From positions 31,287-63,617 of the forward strand of contig AOIR01000063.1 in the NCBI GenBank assembly GCA_000337115.1: a stretch of DNA of 32,331 nucleotides. Direction: 5' to 3'. The DNA comes from Natrinema thermotolerans DSM 11552 (lineage in GTDB: Archaea > Halobacteriota > Halobacteria > Halobacteriales > Natrialbaceae). Both the position numbers and the translations under genes were made by a program. The notes under the pieces are model-generated. The model was not told the DNA's origin, made no database searches, and was given only the letters and a program-made list of their open reading frames with translations. Shown here piece after piece: positions 1 to 7,748 of the stretch (positions are counted from its first letter, which is position 1; every line of letters starts with the position of its first letter).

Positions 1-576
1 GGAGAGAACATCGGCGACCATGAGCTGATGGACCACCAGTATTGTCTCTACGACTCACTGTTGCACGTTCCGCTGGTCGCTCACGGCGGTCCGTTCACCG
101 GCCGCGGAGTCAACGAAGATCTGGTGCAACTTACGGACATCGCCCCCACGCTCCTCTCAGAGCTGAACATCGAGAGTCCGGCATTCCACGAGCAGACGCA
201 GGCGACCGAAATCTTCAACGCCGAGCGAGAGTCAGTAATTGCCGAATACATCGCTCCACAGCCCTCGCGTGAATCCATTGAGAAACGGGTTGGCGACCCG
301 GACAACGTGATGGACACGTACGACCGGTCACTGCGGGCGATTCGGACCCAGACGTTCAAATATATTCGCGGGTCGGATGGTTCCACAGAACTGTACAACA
401 TTGCTGACGACCCGCACGAACAACACAATGTGTCCGCCGAACATCCGGATGTCTCTGAAGAGATGAGCAATGAACTCGATACTTGGGAGCAGTCCTTCAC
501 CGCGATGGAGGTGAACGACGACAACGATGTCGACGAATCAACGCAGGAACGGTTGGAAGATTTAGGCTACATCTGA
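1..576 (+). CDS. Sulfatase/alkaline-phosphatase-fold enzyme, C-terminal part (5' end outside window)
   Basis: The reading frame is open from base 1, so this is the last 191 residues of a longer protein whose catalytic N-terminus lies upstream. It begins with GENIGDHELMDHQYCLYDSL, the metal-binding DH segment and following helix typical of the sulfatase family, then HVPLVAHGG and DLVQLTDIAPTLL, the usual strand and DIxPTLL motif. The tail RLEDLGYI is the characteristic end of haloarchaeal sulfatase-like proteins. Family members hydrolyse or transfer sulfate or phosphate esters; the nucleophile is not in the window, so the reaction cannot be set. Neighbours are glycosyltransferases, which suggests a role in modifying a surface glycan. 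Its stop overlaps the end of the convergent glycosyltransferase gene by 10 bp. Confidence 0.88.
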   Translation, partial: GENIGDHELMDHQYCLYDSLLHVPLVAHGGPFTGRGVNEDLVQLTDIAPTLLSELNIESPAFHEQTQATEIFNAERESVIAEYIAPQPSRESIEKRVGDPDNVMDTYDRSLRAIRTQTFKYIRGSDGSTELYNIADDPHEQHNVSAEHPDVSEEMSNELDTWEQSFTAMEVNDDNDVDESTQERLEDLGYI

Positions 577-1703
577 TCAGCGAGCGCCGAGAAAACAGCA
601 TTCGCCTCGTCTTTGAACTTCTCGAACGTATGAGCCTCCGCTACGTCGCGGCCGTTCTCTGCGAGAGGTCGAAGCGCCTCCGGGTTAGATAGTGCGCCAT
701 CTAAGACGTTCGCTAATTCCTTCGAATTATCGGGCTCGAACAAGAACCCATTCGAGCCATCCGTGACGTAGTCCCTGATCCCATACGTGTCAGAACCAAC
801 TACAGGTGTTCCCGAAGCTAAGGCCTCAAGCCCGGTCGTCATGTAGCCTTCCATGAGCGAGGGGACTACGAACAGAAGCGAGTCACAATATAAGTGTTGT
901 TTTTCATCCTCGTCCACATAGCCGTGAAATTCGACGTTCTCGATGTCTCGCTCATCCACTAGTTGCCGGATCGACTCTTCGCGGTTTCCCGTACCGGCAA
1001 TCGAGAGTGTGTAATCGTCGTACTTCTCTCCAACATCAGCCCATGCTTCGATTAGGCACCGTACGTTCTTCCTCGGTGTAATTCTACCTAGGTAGAGAAT
1101 CCGCTTCGAATCTGGATCGAAAGTGTACTGGAAGTCCGAGATATCGATGCAGGGATTCAGAACGTATCCATCATCGATTCTCGTATTGTTTGTCATTCGT
1201 GTTTTCGTACTCTCACTGGCGCAGACCATCGCCGGACTGTTCATATACGGAAGAAATCGGTCAATCAGATTCACGATAGTCCCCTTGATTGGACCGTTGA
1301 ACGTCCACGCTTCGTTGAAGAAGGCAGTATGCATGAAAATTGCATTCGTTGAGTCGCTGGATAAGAAATGGGCGGGATAGTACGGGATGTGGGAAATATC
1401 ATCAAGGATTATATCTGGTTCTGTCTCCCTGAGTACCTCCCGGAATTTTCTAACGCCTCTTATCGATCCAGCTAGACGGCTAACTGAAGTGTCTGGATTA
1501 GAATACAGAAACGTATGATAGGTGCAGGAGTCTCCTAAAACCGTCTCTGTTATCTCTCTTTCAGGTTTCGGGCAAAGGACATTCACATTCCAGCCCTCTT
1601 CAGAAAGAACTCTCGCAATATTACCCATTAGCCGACCCGCTCCGCCGGACGGAGATTGATGGAGGGACCGAGCAGACCTAATCAAAACTGATGTGTTTTC
1701 CAT
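567..1703 (-). CDS. GT4-family glycosyltransferase
   Basis: A 378-residue GT-B fold enzyme expected to move a sugar from a nucleotide-sugar donor to a lipid-linked glycan on the cytoplasmic face. The N-terminal Rossmann half carries SPSGGAGRLMGNIARVL (glycine-rich acceptor-side loop). The C-terminal donor half has RILYLGRITPRKNV, then EGYMTTGLEALASGTPVV, where the two Glu are seven residues apart (EX7E), followed by GIRDYVTDGSNGFLF. I chose the ATG at 1703 rather than an in-frame TTG at 1712. An A+T-rich box near 1728-1737 (TATTATG on this strand) lies at promoter distance. Codon use is A+T-rich like the rest of the island. The donor sugar cannot be read from the sequence. Confidence 0.9.
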   Translation of the reverse strand: MENTSVLIRSARSLHQSPSGGAGRLMGNIARVLSEEGWNVNVLCPKPEREITETVLGDSCTYHTFLYSNPDTSVSRLAGSIRGVRKFREVLRETEPDIILDDISHIPYYPAHFLSSDSTNAIFMHTAFFNEAWTFNGPIKGTIVNLIDRFLPYMNSPAMVCASESTKTRMTNNTRIDDGYVLNPCIDISDFQYTFDPDSKRILYLGRITPRKNVRCLIEAWADVGEKYDDYTLSIAGTGNREESIRQLVDERDIENVEFHGYVDEDEKQHLYCDSLLFVVPSLMEGYMTTGLEALASGTPVVGSDTYGIRDYVTDGSNGFLFEPDNSKELANVLDGALSNPEALRPLAENGRDVAEAHTFEKFKDEANAVFSALADQM

Positions 1704-2176
1704 CGGTCGCAATTACATCAGCATAGACATAATATTGATGGAAAATGGTTGTACCGGTCTTAGGCTTGAAGTGTGAACTTTTGACGGAAGTGTAGTGCCA
1801 ATATTTTGAATACTACCACGGGGAGATTCGCCTCATAATTCCCCACATAGTGTGGAGATACAGGCCAGATCTGGATCTTCTCAGACACCGTTCAAATTAC
1901 ATCAAACATATTATACAATTTCGTCCAGAGTCACGGATGGAAACAGATTCAGATTGACATCAATGATAGCAGCACTTTTAAAGATTGGTCCAGAGGAATG
2001 ACGGACATCGTCCCCACTGTACCATGGAACCCCGAGATCGGAACAAGGATCGTCGCCGGTACAATTCAGAACCCCGGTGGAATCAAGAATAGGGAGAAGG
2101 TTACCCGGACGGAACTGCACGAAATAATAGGTATGCTAAAACTCTAATCAATCAGTCCTAACCACTCCAGAACTCT
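1704..2176. other. 473-bp A+T-rich gap with an unidentified gene fragment
   Basis: No intact gene is convincing here. On the + strand the frame from 1851 (just after a TAG at 1848) to a TAA at 2145-2147 is open for 98 codons and looks protein-like (contains FVQSHGWKQIQIDIND and GTRIVAGTIQNPGG), but its first ATG is at codon 50 and there is no GTG or TTG earlier, so it would be the 3' end of a lost gene. On the - strand 1911-2120 is open for 69 codons over the same bases. I recognise neither. The segment lies between the glycosyltransferase promoter and the 3' end of a sulfatase-like pseudogene, a plausible scar of gene loss. Confidence 0.4.
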
Positions 2177-3610
2177 TCACTTGTAGCCAAGTGCTTTGAG
2201 TCGCGCAGAGACTTCACCAACCTCTTGCGAATCATCCCCGTTCATAAGCCAATCTTGTTGGGGATTAGACAACTCAGCAGGAGATACATCGATTTGGTCA
2301 CGTCCCGATGGACGAATCTGATAAGTCACAGTTGAAATTTGTGACGAACGCCAAGAGCAGGAATGCACAGTCTGGATCTCCCCCTCAATAACACCGATTT
2401 TCCGTACTCCGAACTCATCCACTAGGTCGGCCTCATAATCCTACTGCCGTTTCTCTATTTCCCACGTTGGACCGTCAACGCTTGTTACTACATCAATATC
2501 TTTCCACACATCTAGGAATTTACCCAAGTCTGTGATTTTGCCGGCAAGATTTCTCTCAACTGCTTCTGCGAGTCCGATTAAGCTAGTCGGAACTTTAAAA
2601 CCAGTACTCTCGACAGACCACTGTTCGGGAAATGAAAGGAAAACGGGGACACAGATACCGTGGGGGTGGAGAGAGGTGTGATGACCAACCATATCCTCTG
2701 CGCCAAACATCTGTCCGTGATCTCCCATAATCACCACTAATGCATCATTTAAGCGCTCTTCGTGTTGTTCAAACCAATCAGAGATTAGGCTATCAACGTA
2801 TGCTACTTGGGATTGATAGACATCATGCATCCTGGACTGCACGGCATCCCGTGATTCAAAGTCGTCTTGAGCGTCTCTAGATAAGGGTTCGCCAAGGATG
2901 TATTCCATATTCTGGTTTGCATCCGCAAGTGCTATCGATTCCTCAGGAGATACATCCAAATTGAGGCGTCTCGCTCCTTGTTCAGGCGGTGCATAGTGGG
3001 GATTGTGTGTATCCAACAAATTCATCATTGCGAATAGCTGGTCGTGGTCTGCCATATGTGTAGAAAGATGCGAGATCAGCTGCTCTCCGTGATGAGGGTA
3101 TTCTGTAGGCGGTTTAGATCGGAGATGCTCGTAGGTCCCGTATATGGAATTTATCCCATTTTTCACAATAGAATCACTCTTCAAGACTCCCGAGAGAAGA
3201 GTGATCGCTGCTCAAGGTGAAAGGTCAGAGATATCGCCTGCAGGGGAGTAAGTTGTCGGGAACTTCTTGAAGTGGACATCCTCGTCAATCAGATCACACC
3301 CCACGTTAAATCCTGTCCCACTTCCAAAAATAGGGTTCTCACTTACCAGTACCGTTGTATAATCATTTTTCTGAGCTACCTTTGGGACAGAAACGTCGTT
3401 CTCTGAAAGAGAGTCGCCTCGTCGCACAGCATTATGCTCATACGCAGGCACAGCTGAATACAGAGTTGCATGGGCAGGAAGAGTCCAAGTCCCGCTTGAG
3501 TAGCAATTTAACGTTGAAATATCCGACCCCCCCTCAACGCCTGTCATCAGTTCCGCATCTGCCGAGCGTAAACAATCCGGGATGAGAATAAAGACTTCGG
3601 GGTGGTTCAT
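2177..3610 (-). pseudogene. Sulfatase/alkaline-phosphatase-fold gene broken by two in-frame stop codons
   Basis: Three open segments (3610-3212, 3184-2441 and 2422-2177) are in the same frame and together give a normal-length family member of 477 codons before the final stop. They are separated only by a TGA at 3212-3214 (after DISDLSP) and a TAG at 2441-2443 (after WEIEKRQ); no frameshift is needed. The first part has the metal-ligand start PDCLRSAD and the nucleophile-site segment GTWTLPAHATLYS, with Thr rather than Cys or Ser. The middle has VVIMGDHGQMFG and GHHTSLHPHG. The tail ends RLKALGYK. Both stops are one transition from sense codons (CGA and CAG), so decay looks recent. A TATA-like box (AATAAAATATAT on this strand, about 3640-3650) is still present upstream. 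The role would have been ester hydrolysis or transfer on glycans, by context. Confidence 0.85.
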
Positions 3611-3730
3611 ACAGCGATTACCTCAGGCATCCATCAACATATATTTTATTACTGTTGTGTTCTTCCCATATTCTACTGACAGGTACTGTTATTCCCTTAG
3701 CGGAATATTAATTACGAACACGGCGCTCGT
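3611..3730. promoter_or_regulatory. Divergent promoter region
   Basis: A short A+T-rich spacer between the leftward sulfatase-like pseudogene and the rightward membrane-protein gene. A TATA-like GGAATATTAATTAC at 3702-3714 lies about 20-28 bases before the ATG at 3731, implying a leaderless or very short-leader transcript, as is usual in haloarchaea. A second A+T-rich box near 3640-3650 is at matching distance from the ATG at 3610 on the other strand. Motif reading only; no transcript data. Confidence 0.45.
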
Positions 3731-5536
3731 ATGTGTATGAATCGTGTTGAACGTGGGGCAATAGCGGCAGGCGCAGTCAGCGTTAGTGCTGCCGCGATTG
3801 GAGCAGTCTCCTTCACGAAGCCCTCAGGCTACACGCCAAGTTTCTACGGCCTTGTCCCAGCTTGGATTTGGACCGCGCTCGTTCTTTCAATCGTAGCTGG
3901 TCTCGTACTTCTTGCCCGTGGTGCATTTTCTGAGCAGCCCTCATTGTTCGCGCGTGGTATTCTCATTATTGGCACTTCATATAGCATCCTGTACTTTCTC
4001 CCGCAAGCAGTCGGTTTCGAATTCTGGGCGTTTTCACGAGCTGACGCCCTGATGCACTTCTCCTACTCTGAACACATAATTTTGACAGGATCAAATCCGA
4101 CGAGGAATATGTATCCGGGGACACATTACATCATCTCGCAGGCCGCACTTGTCACGGGTCTTCCAGTCGAAGTTTTCCAGCCTACTTTAATGTACCTCGT
4201 TACTAGTGTATTTATCATTGGCTGTGCGCTCTTCGGACGTGTTCTCGGTGGGCGATACGTGGGGAAATTCGTTTTCATCGCGGCGGTTCCTCTCGTTCTT
4301 GGGAAATATATGCAGCACTTGATGCCGTGGTTTATCGCGTTTTCTCTACTTCCAATCATCCTGTTCATCGCTGAATCCTTACGGAACGGCCGGTTTGCAG
4401 ACTCGAACAAAGTGGCGGCATCGCTCTGTGCATTCGTCCTGTTATTCGGTATCGTGTTCATCCATCCGATGTCCGCTGGCTTCGTCTTAGTCTTGATCGG
4501 ATGTGGCTTCATCGCTACCACGGCCTACAATCAGCGTACAGGACGTTCCAAACCTCACTATCGTGTAATGTGGGGACTATTGGTCGCCGTTCCGCTTGGG
4601 ATCTGGTATTTCTCGACAGCGACGTTTAGCCGATTAGTTCAGCAGACAGCGCTGTCGCTTGTAGCAACCTCACCTGGTGGGGCCGCTAAGGCCGGGGAAG
4701 CGAGTGGATCAGGCTACACAACCTTGCAACTCGCCCAGCGGTACATTGTTGGCGAGTATGGGGTACTCATATTATATCTCGCAACAGGCGGCTTGCTTTC
4801 GTTTTGGGTTGGGTATAAGTTCCTTCAGGGACGGGATATCAGATTCAGCGAGACAATGGCATGTGCCGTCTATGTCGTTGGGGGTTCCATCGGTACAATC
4901 TTCTTAGCATTCCGCGCGATAATCACCGAGTTCTACCGAATGAACCAACTGACGCTCTTTGGTGCGATTCTCTTACTCGGTCTCGGAATGGCAGCACTAC
5001 ATGCATTTGATGAAATATCTCTTTCGGGTGTATCGCTCAACTCCGTAGCAGCAGGGGCTCTTGTAGTGGTTGTCATCACAGCGGGTAGTCTTGCGGTGTT
5101 CACTGTCTATGACGAGCGGCGGCACGTCAATCAAGCCGAACTCAAAGGAATTGAACACCACATGACGTATGGAAACTACGAACTTAATACATGGTCAATG
5201 AGAATTACGGGAGTTGAATCAGAGTATACCGTTAATACGCAACGTATTGAGCAGATTCCGTGGGAAAACCGTCCATTCCACGACTTACAGGCTGACAACG
5301 AACTACCAGACGATCTCGGTTACGCAACAAACGATTCTGTGTCGAGTCTATTCGATAAAAGGGGGTACATTGTCATTTCGGAGCGAAATCAAGACTGGGT
5401 TGCCGTCGAGCCACCAAACCGCTACCAGTATGTGCGATATATCTCCGAGGCTGAAATGGAACAACTTCGAGCCGATAGAGCAGCCAGTCAAGTCTATAAC
5501 AATGGCGGTTCATGGATATGGTGGGTCAGGTCATAA
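3731..5536 (+). CDS. Polytopic membrane protein, GT-C-glycosyltransferase-like
   Basis: A 601-residue protein with roughly a dozen hydrophobic segments over residues 1-455 and a hydrophilic tail of about 145 residues that probably faces outside. The early loop FWAFSRADALMHFSYSEHII has the acidic residue and aromatic context seen in the first external loop of lipid-phosphate-sugar-using GT-C enzymes, followed by NPTRNMYPGTHYI. I infer, without a firm family match, that it transfers a sugar from a lipid carrier or polymerises a glycan at the outer face. The tail holds several Trp/Tyr and ends GGSWIWWVRS. A start at the second Met (3737) is also possible. It stands alone, with GT2 convergent downstream. 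Alternative: a non-catalytic surface-polysaccharide membrane protein. Confidence 0.7.
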   Translation: MCMNRVERGAIAAGAVSVSAAAIGAVSFTKPSGYTPSFYGLVPAWIWTALVLSIVAGLVLLARGAFSEQPSLFARGILIIGTSYSILYFLPQAVGFEFWAFSRADALMHFSYSEHIILTGSNPTRNMYPGTHYIISQAALVTGLPVEVFQPTLMYLVTSVFIIGCALFGRVLGGRYVGKFVFIAAVPLVLGKYMQHLMPWFIAFSLLPIILFIAESLRNGRFADSNKVAASLCAFVLLFGIVFIHPMSAGFVLVLIGCGFIATTAYNQRTGRSKPHYRVMWGLLVAVPLGIWYFSTATFSRLVQQTALSLVATSPGGAAKAGEASGSGYTTLQLAQRYIVGEYGVLILYLATGGLLSFWVGYKFLQGRDIRFSETMACAVYVVGGSIGTIFLAFRAIITEFYRMNQLTLFGAILLLGLGMAALHAFDEISLSGVSLNSVAAGALVVVVITAGSLAVFTVYDERRHVNQAELKGIEHHMTYGNYELNTWSMRITGVESEYTVNTQRIEQIPWENRPFHDLQADNELPDDLGYATNDSVSSLFDKRGYIVISERNQDWVAVEPPNRYQYVRYISEAEMEQLRADRAASQVYNNGGSWIWWVRS

Positions 5537-5588
5537 GCATGACCAACTCCTCGTATTTATTTATGGCCCAATATCACTTACGATAGAA
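5537..5588. other. Convergent intergenic spacer
   Basis: A 52-bp A+T-rich spacer between two converging genes. It contains T-rich stretches on both strands (for example TCGTATTTATTTATGG) that could end transcription in either direction; no strong hairpin is visible. Confidence 0.35.
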
Positions 5589-6506
5589 TTAATTAAATAG
5601 ATCAAAACACTTCCGCCGAATTTTACCACCGACGCTGAATGCTCTGGGGCCGATAAGAGCTAATAAAAGGTACAATATGCGGTGAGATGTGGGTTCGCGT
5701 TTCAAAGAGCGAAAATAGTACTTTATAGATTCTTTATGATCGCCACGCTTAATCGCTGCCCAACCTCGGATTTCATCCCACCGAGCTAGAAAAGCTTGGT
5801 GGATGCGTGGATAGTTTGTTATTTCTCCCCTATATTTTTCCAGTATATCTCCCCTCATATTGGCGTGTCTTTGGGTGTCTGATATATTATCACCATGTAC
5901 AATTCGTTTGACCAGCGGTTCATCTATATATTCAAATTTATATTTTTTTGCGAGACGAATACTCAAGTCCCAGTCAACGCCGCTAACTAAGTCTGGATCG
6001 AATCCGCCTACATCCTCAAAACAGGCCTTCCTAATCATATGACCAGAATGTGGATTAAGTTTCCATCTCGACAATACTTCTGGATAGATGTCACCTCGTC
6101 TTTTCGGGTTAAATTGTTGTACTATAGTTCCATTGTCAACAACTACACCTCCAGTATAAACAACTGCATATTCCGTACCTAATTGTTCCATTAGGTCGAC
6201 TTGCTTTTCGACTTTCTCAGAATTCCACCTATCATCATCGTCAAGAATACAGATATATTTCCCCTCAGCAAATTTAGCACCTCTATTTCGACTATAGGAG
6301 ATACCACGATTGCACTCATTATGTAAGATGTTTACGTCAGACCGTTTCTCATATACGCTTAATTCAGAACGTGTACTGTCCGTTGAGCCGTCATTGACGA
6401 CAATAACTTCAAGATTATCGTAAGTCTGGTTAAGAGCCGTCTCAACTGCGCCTTTAATAAACTCTGATCGGTTATATGTGGGTATGACAACACTTACACC
6501 AGCCAT
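5589..6506 (-). CDS. GT2-family (GT-A) glycosyltransferase
   Basis: A 305-residue inverting glycosyltransferase of the GT-A fold. It starts VSVVIPTYNRSEFIKGAVE (nucleotide-binding strand), has VNDGSTDSTR at about residues 38-46, and the metal-binding acidic cluster ILDDDDRW at 87-94. GGFDPDLVSGVDWDLSIRLAKK is the usual acceptor-side ED/WD region. There are no membrane spans, so it works as a soluble or peripheral enzyme on the cytoplasmic side, using a nucleotide sugar to extend a lipid-linked glycan. The ATG at 6504-6506 follows an A+T-rich stretch just left of an IS remnant. The 5' flank of the gene was probably shortened by that insertion. Codon use is strongly A+T-biased, typical of this island and unlike the genes after 14,000. 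Confidence 0.9.
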   Translation of the reverse strand: MAGVSVVIPTYNRSEFIKGAVETALNQTYDNLEVIVVNDGSTDSTRSELSVYEKRSDVNILHNECNRGISYSRNRGAKFAEGKYICILDDDDRWNSEKVEKQVDLMEQLGTEYAVVYTGGVVVDNGTIVQQFNPKRRGDIYPEVLSRWKLNPHSGHMIRKACFEDVGGFDPDLVSGVDWDLSIRLAKKYKFEYIDEPLVKRIVHGDNISDTQRHANMRGDILEKYRGEITNYPRIHQAFLARWDEIRGWAAIKRGDHKESIKYYFRSLKREPTSHRILYLLLALIGPRAFSVGGKIRRKCFDLFN

Positions 6507-6556
6507 TCTATGGATTGTTCTTCTTCAGCAGCATATATTTTTTGGGTCTAGGGATT

Positions 6557-7256
6557 GTGTTTAGTTTGTAGCATTCCGCCAGACGGCGAAGGCTTGGAGC
6601 CACGATCCTGCGGTTGATGGGTTAGCGTGGCTGAAACAGTTTGAGAACGAAGAGGCACGGCGTTTTATCTCTCAAAAGATACGTTCGACAGCATTCCGAT
6701 TTCCGTGTTTTTCGTATCGAAATCGGAGTCCGTGTCGATGGAGTGCTGTCTGGAGATGCTAGACGCCATCGACAAGAAACACGGCGTCTTCGACATCGTG
6801 CTTCTCCGGAGTTCTTGCAGAAACCGTTCAGTCAATGCGGTTGTAGACGTCGAGAACAGCCGTATATGGAGAATTCTATTCGTTTCGGGATCGACTGTAG
6901 CGTACAGCCAATACCGGTGATCATCGATTTGAATCACGGTCTCGTCGAGCGCAACGTGATTCGGAGTCGCGTCAGTTGCTAGCTGTAGATCGGCTTTCTG
7001 CACCCAATCATGAATGTCCATGCCAAACGGCCTTTCGCGATCGTTCGACACCGAACTTTTCGAGTTCTCGAACGGTATTCGAAAGCGATAATCCAGCAAG
7101 ATGGAATCGAATACCGAGTTCCAGTAGCTGACGCGGTGTCCGCTCTCGCTCCACAAAGCTCAAATCGATCCAGTCGCTACGCTCGCTGAGGCGGTCGATT
7201 TTTGGCATGGACACCACAAAATCATGCCGCCTCACTTTTCAACCTTAACTAAACAC
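6557..7256 (-). mobile_element. IS6-type insertion sequence remnant, 700 bp
   Basis: The element is bounded by a perfect 10-bp inverted repeat, GTGTTTAGTT at 6557-6566 and its complement AACTAAACAC at 7247-7256, giving a 700-bp unit, the usual size for haloarchaeal IS6-type elements. It encloses one transposase reading frame, now broken. The 8-bp flanks (TAGGGATT left, GGCAGACG right) do not match, so no target-site duplication is visible. Its right edge abuts the middle of a different IS6-type transposase, whose first part is missing. Confidence 0.75.
6561..7208 (-). pseudogene. IS6-type (DDE) transposase, degenerate
   Basis: The N-terminal part (7208 to about 7027) reads MPKIDRL, then GIRFHLAGLSLSNTVRELEK and VERSRKAV, the HTH region of haloarchaeal IS6 transposases. 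The catalytic part continues in another frame with HDWVQKADLQ, ALDETVIQIDDHRYWLYATV and VDPETNRILHIRLFS (first catalytic Asp in DET). The frames are separated by a 13-bp insertion at about 7013-7025. A 1-bp loss near 6815 shifts EKHDVEDAVFLVDGV out of frame; a TAG follows, and a later CGA to TGA change interrupts NAVERIF-REIKRR. The end is TNATAA-like at 6561-6563. With two frameshifts and two stops the protein cannot be made, so the copy is dead unless acted on in trans. Confidence 0.82.
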
Positions 7257-7710
7257 GGCAGACGAGACTGTGATCCAACTGAATACTGAGCAGTATTGTC
7301 TGTACGCCGTCCTCAGAACGCTTTGCGTTCTAATGGGCTGCGAAAATCGCAAAGCAATTTTCGAACGCAGTTGACCCCGAGACAAACGAATTGCACCATA
7401 CAAAGCTTGAACCGACAACAACGAAGGTTCTCGCTCATTCGTTTCTTACGGAACTTTCCGAGAGACACGACGTCTCCGACGCCGTGTTTCTCGTCGATGA
7501 ATCGCATTCGTTACAAGATGCATGTCAGCGTCATGGCTTCGATTTCAGATACGAGAAACATGGAAATCGGAATGCTGTTGAACGTGTCTTTCGAGAGATA
7601 AAACGACGAACTCTCCGTTTCTCAAACTGCTTTAGCAATGCCGAAGCAGAAACTGCTGACGACTGGCTCAGATCGTTCAGCTTCGCATGAAATCAGCTTA
7701 TCTGAACACT
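7257..7710 (+). pseudogene. Second IS6-type transposase, 5'-truncated and interrupted
   Basis: The frame starts abruptly at the edge of the preceding IS with ADETVIQLNTEQYCLYA, i.e. at the first catalytic Asp, so the HTH half is gone. After a 58-bp insertion it resumes VDPETNELHHTKLEPTTTKV, then RHDVSDAVFLVDESHSLQD (second Asp) and GNRNAVERVFREIKRR (catalytic Glu). The last codons FAWNQLI are cut by a TGG to TGA change at 7688-7690. It belongs to the same superfamily as the neighbour but is clearly a different sequence and lies on the opposite strand. The right end of the element is probably near 7710 (GAACACTACC), judged only from position after the ancestral stop. Confidence 0.8.
7310..7367. 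repeat. 58-bp double-hairpin insertion inside the transposase remnant
   Basis: Removing 7310-7367 restores the transposase codons for Tyr-Ala-Ala-Val-Asp-Pro, so these 58 bp are an insertion. They contain two adjacent hairpins with 3-nt loops: AGAACGC-TTT-GCGTTCT at 7315-7331 (perfect 7-bp stem) and CGAAAATCGC-AAA-GCAATTTTCG at 7341-7363 (10-bp stem with one mismatch), separated by AATGGGCTG. There is no coding capacity. The layout resembles a small palindromic non-autonomous element (MITE/REP/PATE-like); which transposase mobilises it cannot be said from one copy. Confidence 0.6.
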
Positions 7711-7748
7711 ACCCCATCAGTAGTACTAAACTATACAGTGTACCAATA

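Noticed and set aside
1911-2120. 69-codon leftward ORF as a gene
   Set aside because: No recognisable motif and it overlaps a longer, equally uncertain + strand frame.
2441-3214. Recoding of TGA/TAG as selenocysteine or pyrrolysine in the sulfatase-like gene
   Set aside because: Neither recoding is expected in haloarchaea, both stop types occur in one gene, and neither sits at an active-site position.
6549-7264. 8-bp target-site duplication around the 700-bp IS
   Set aside because: TAGGGATT and GGCAGACG do not match.
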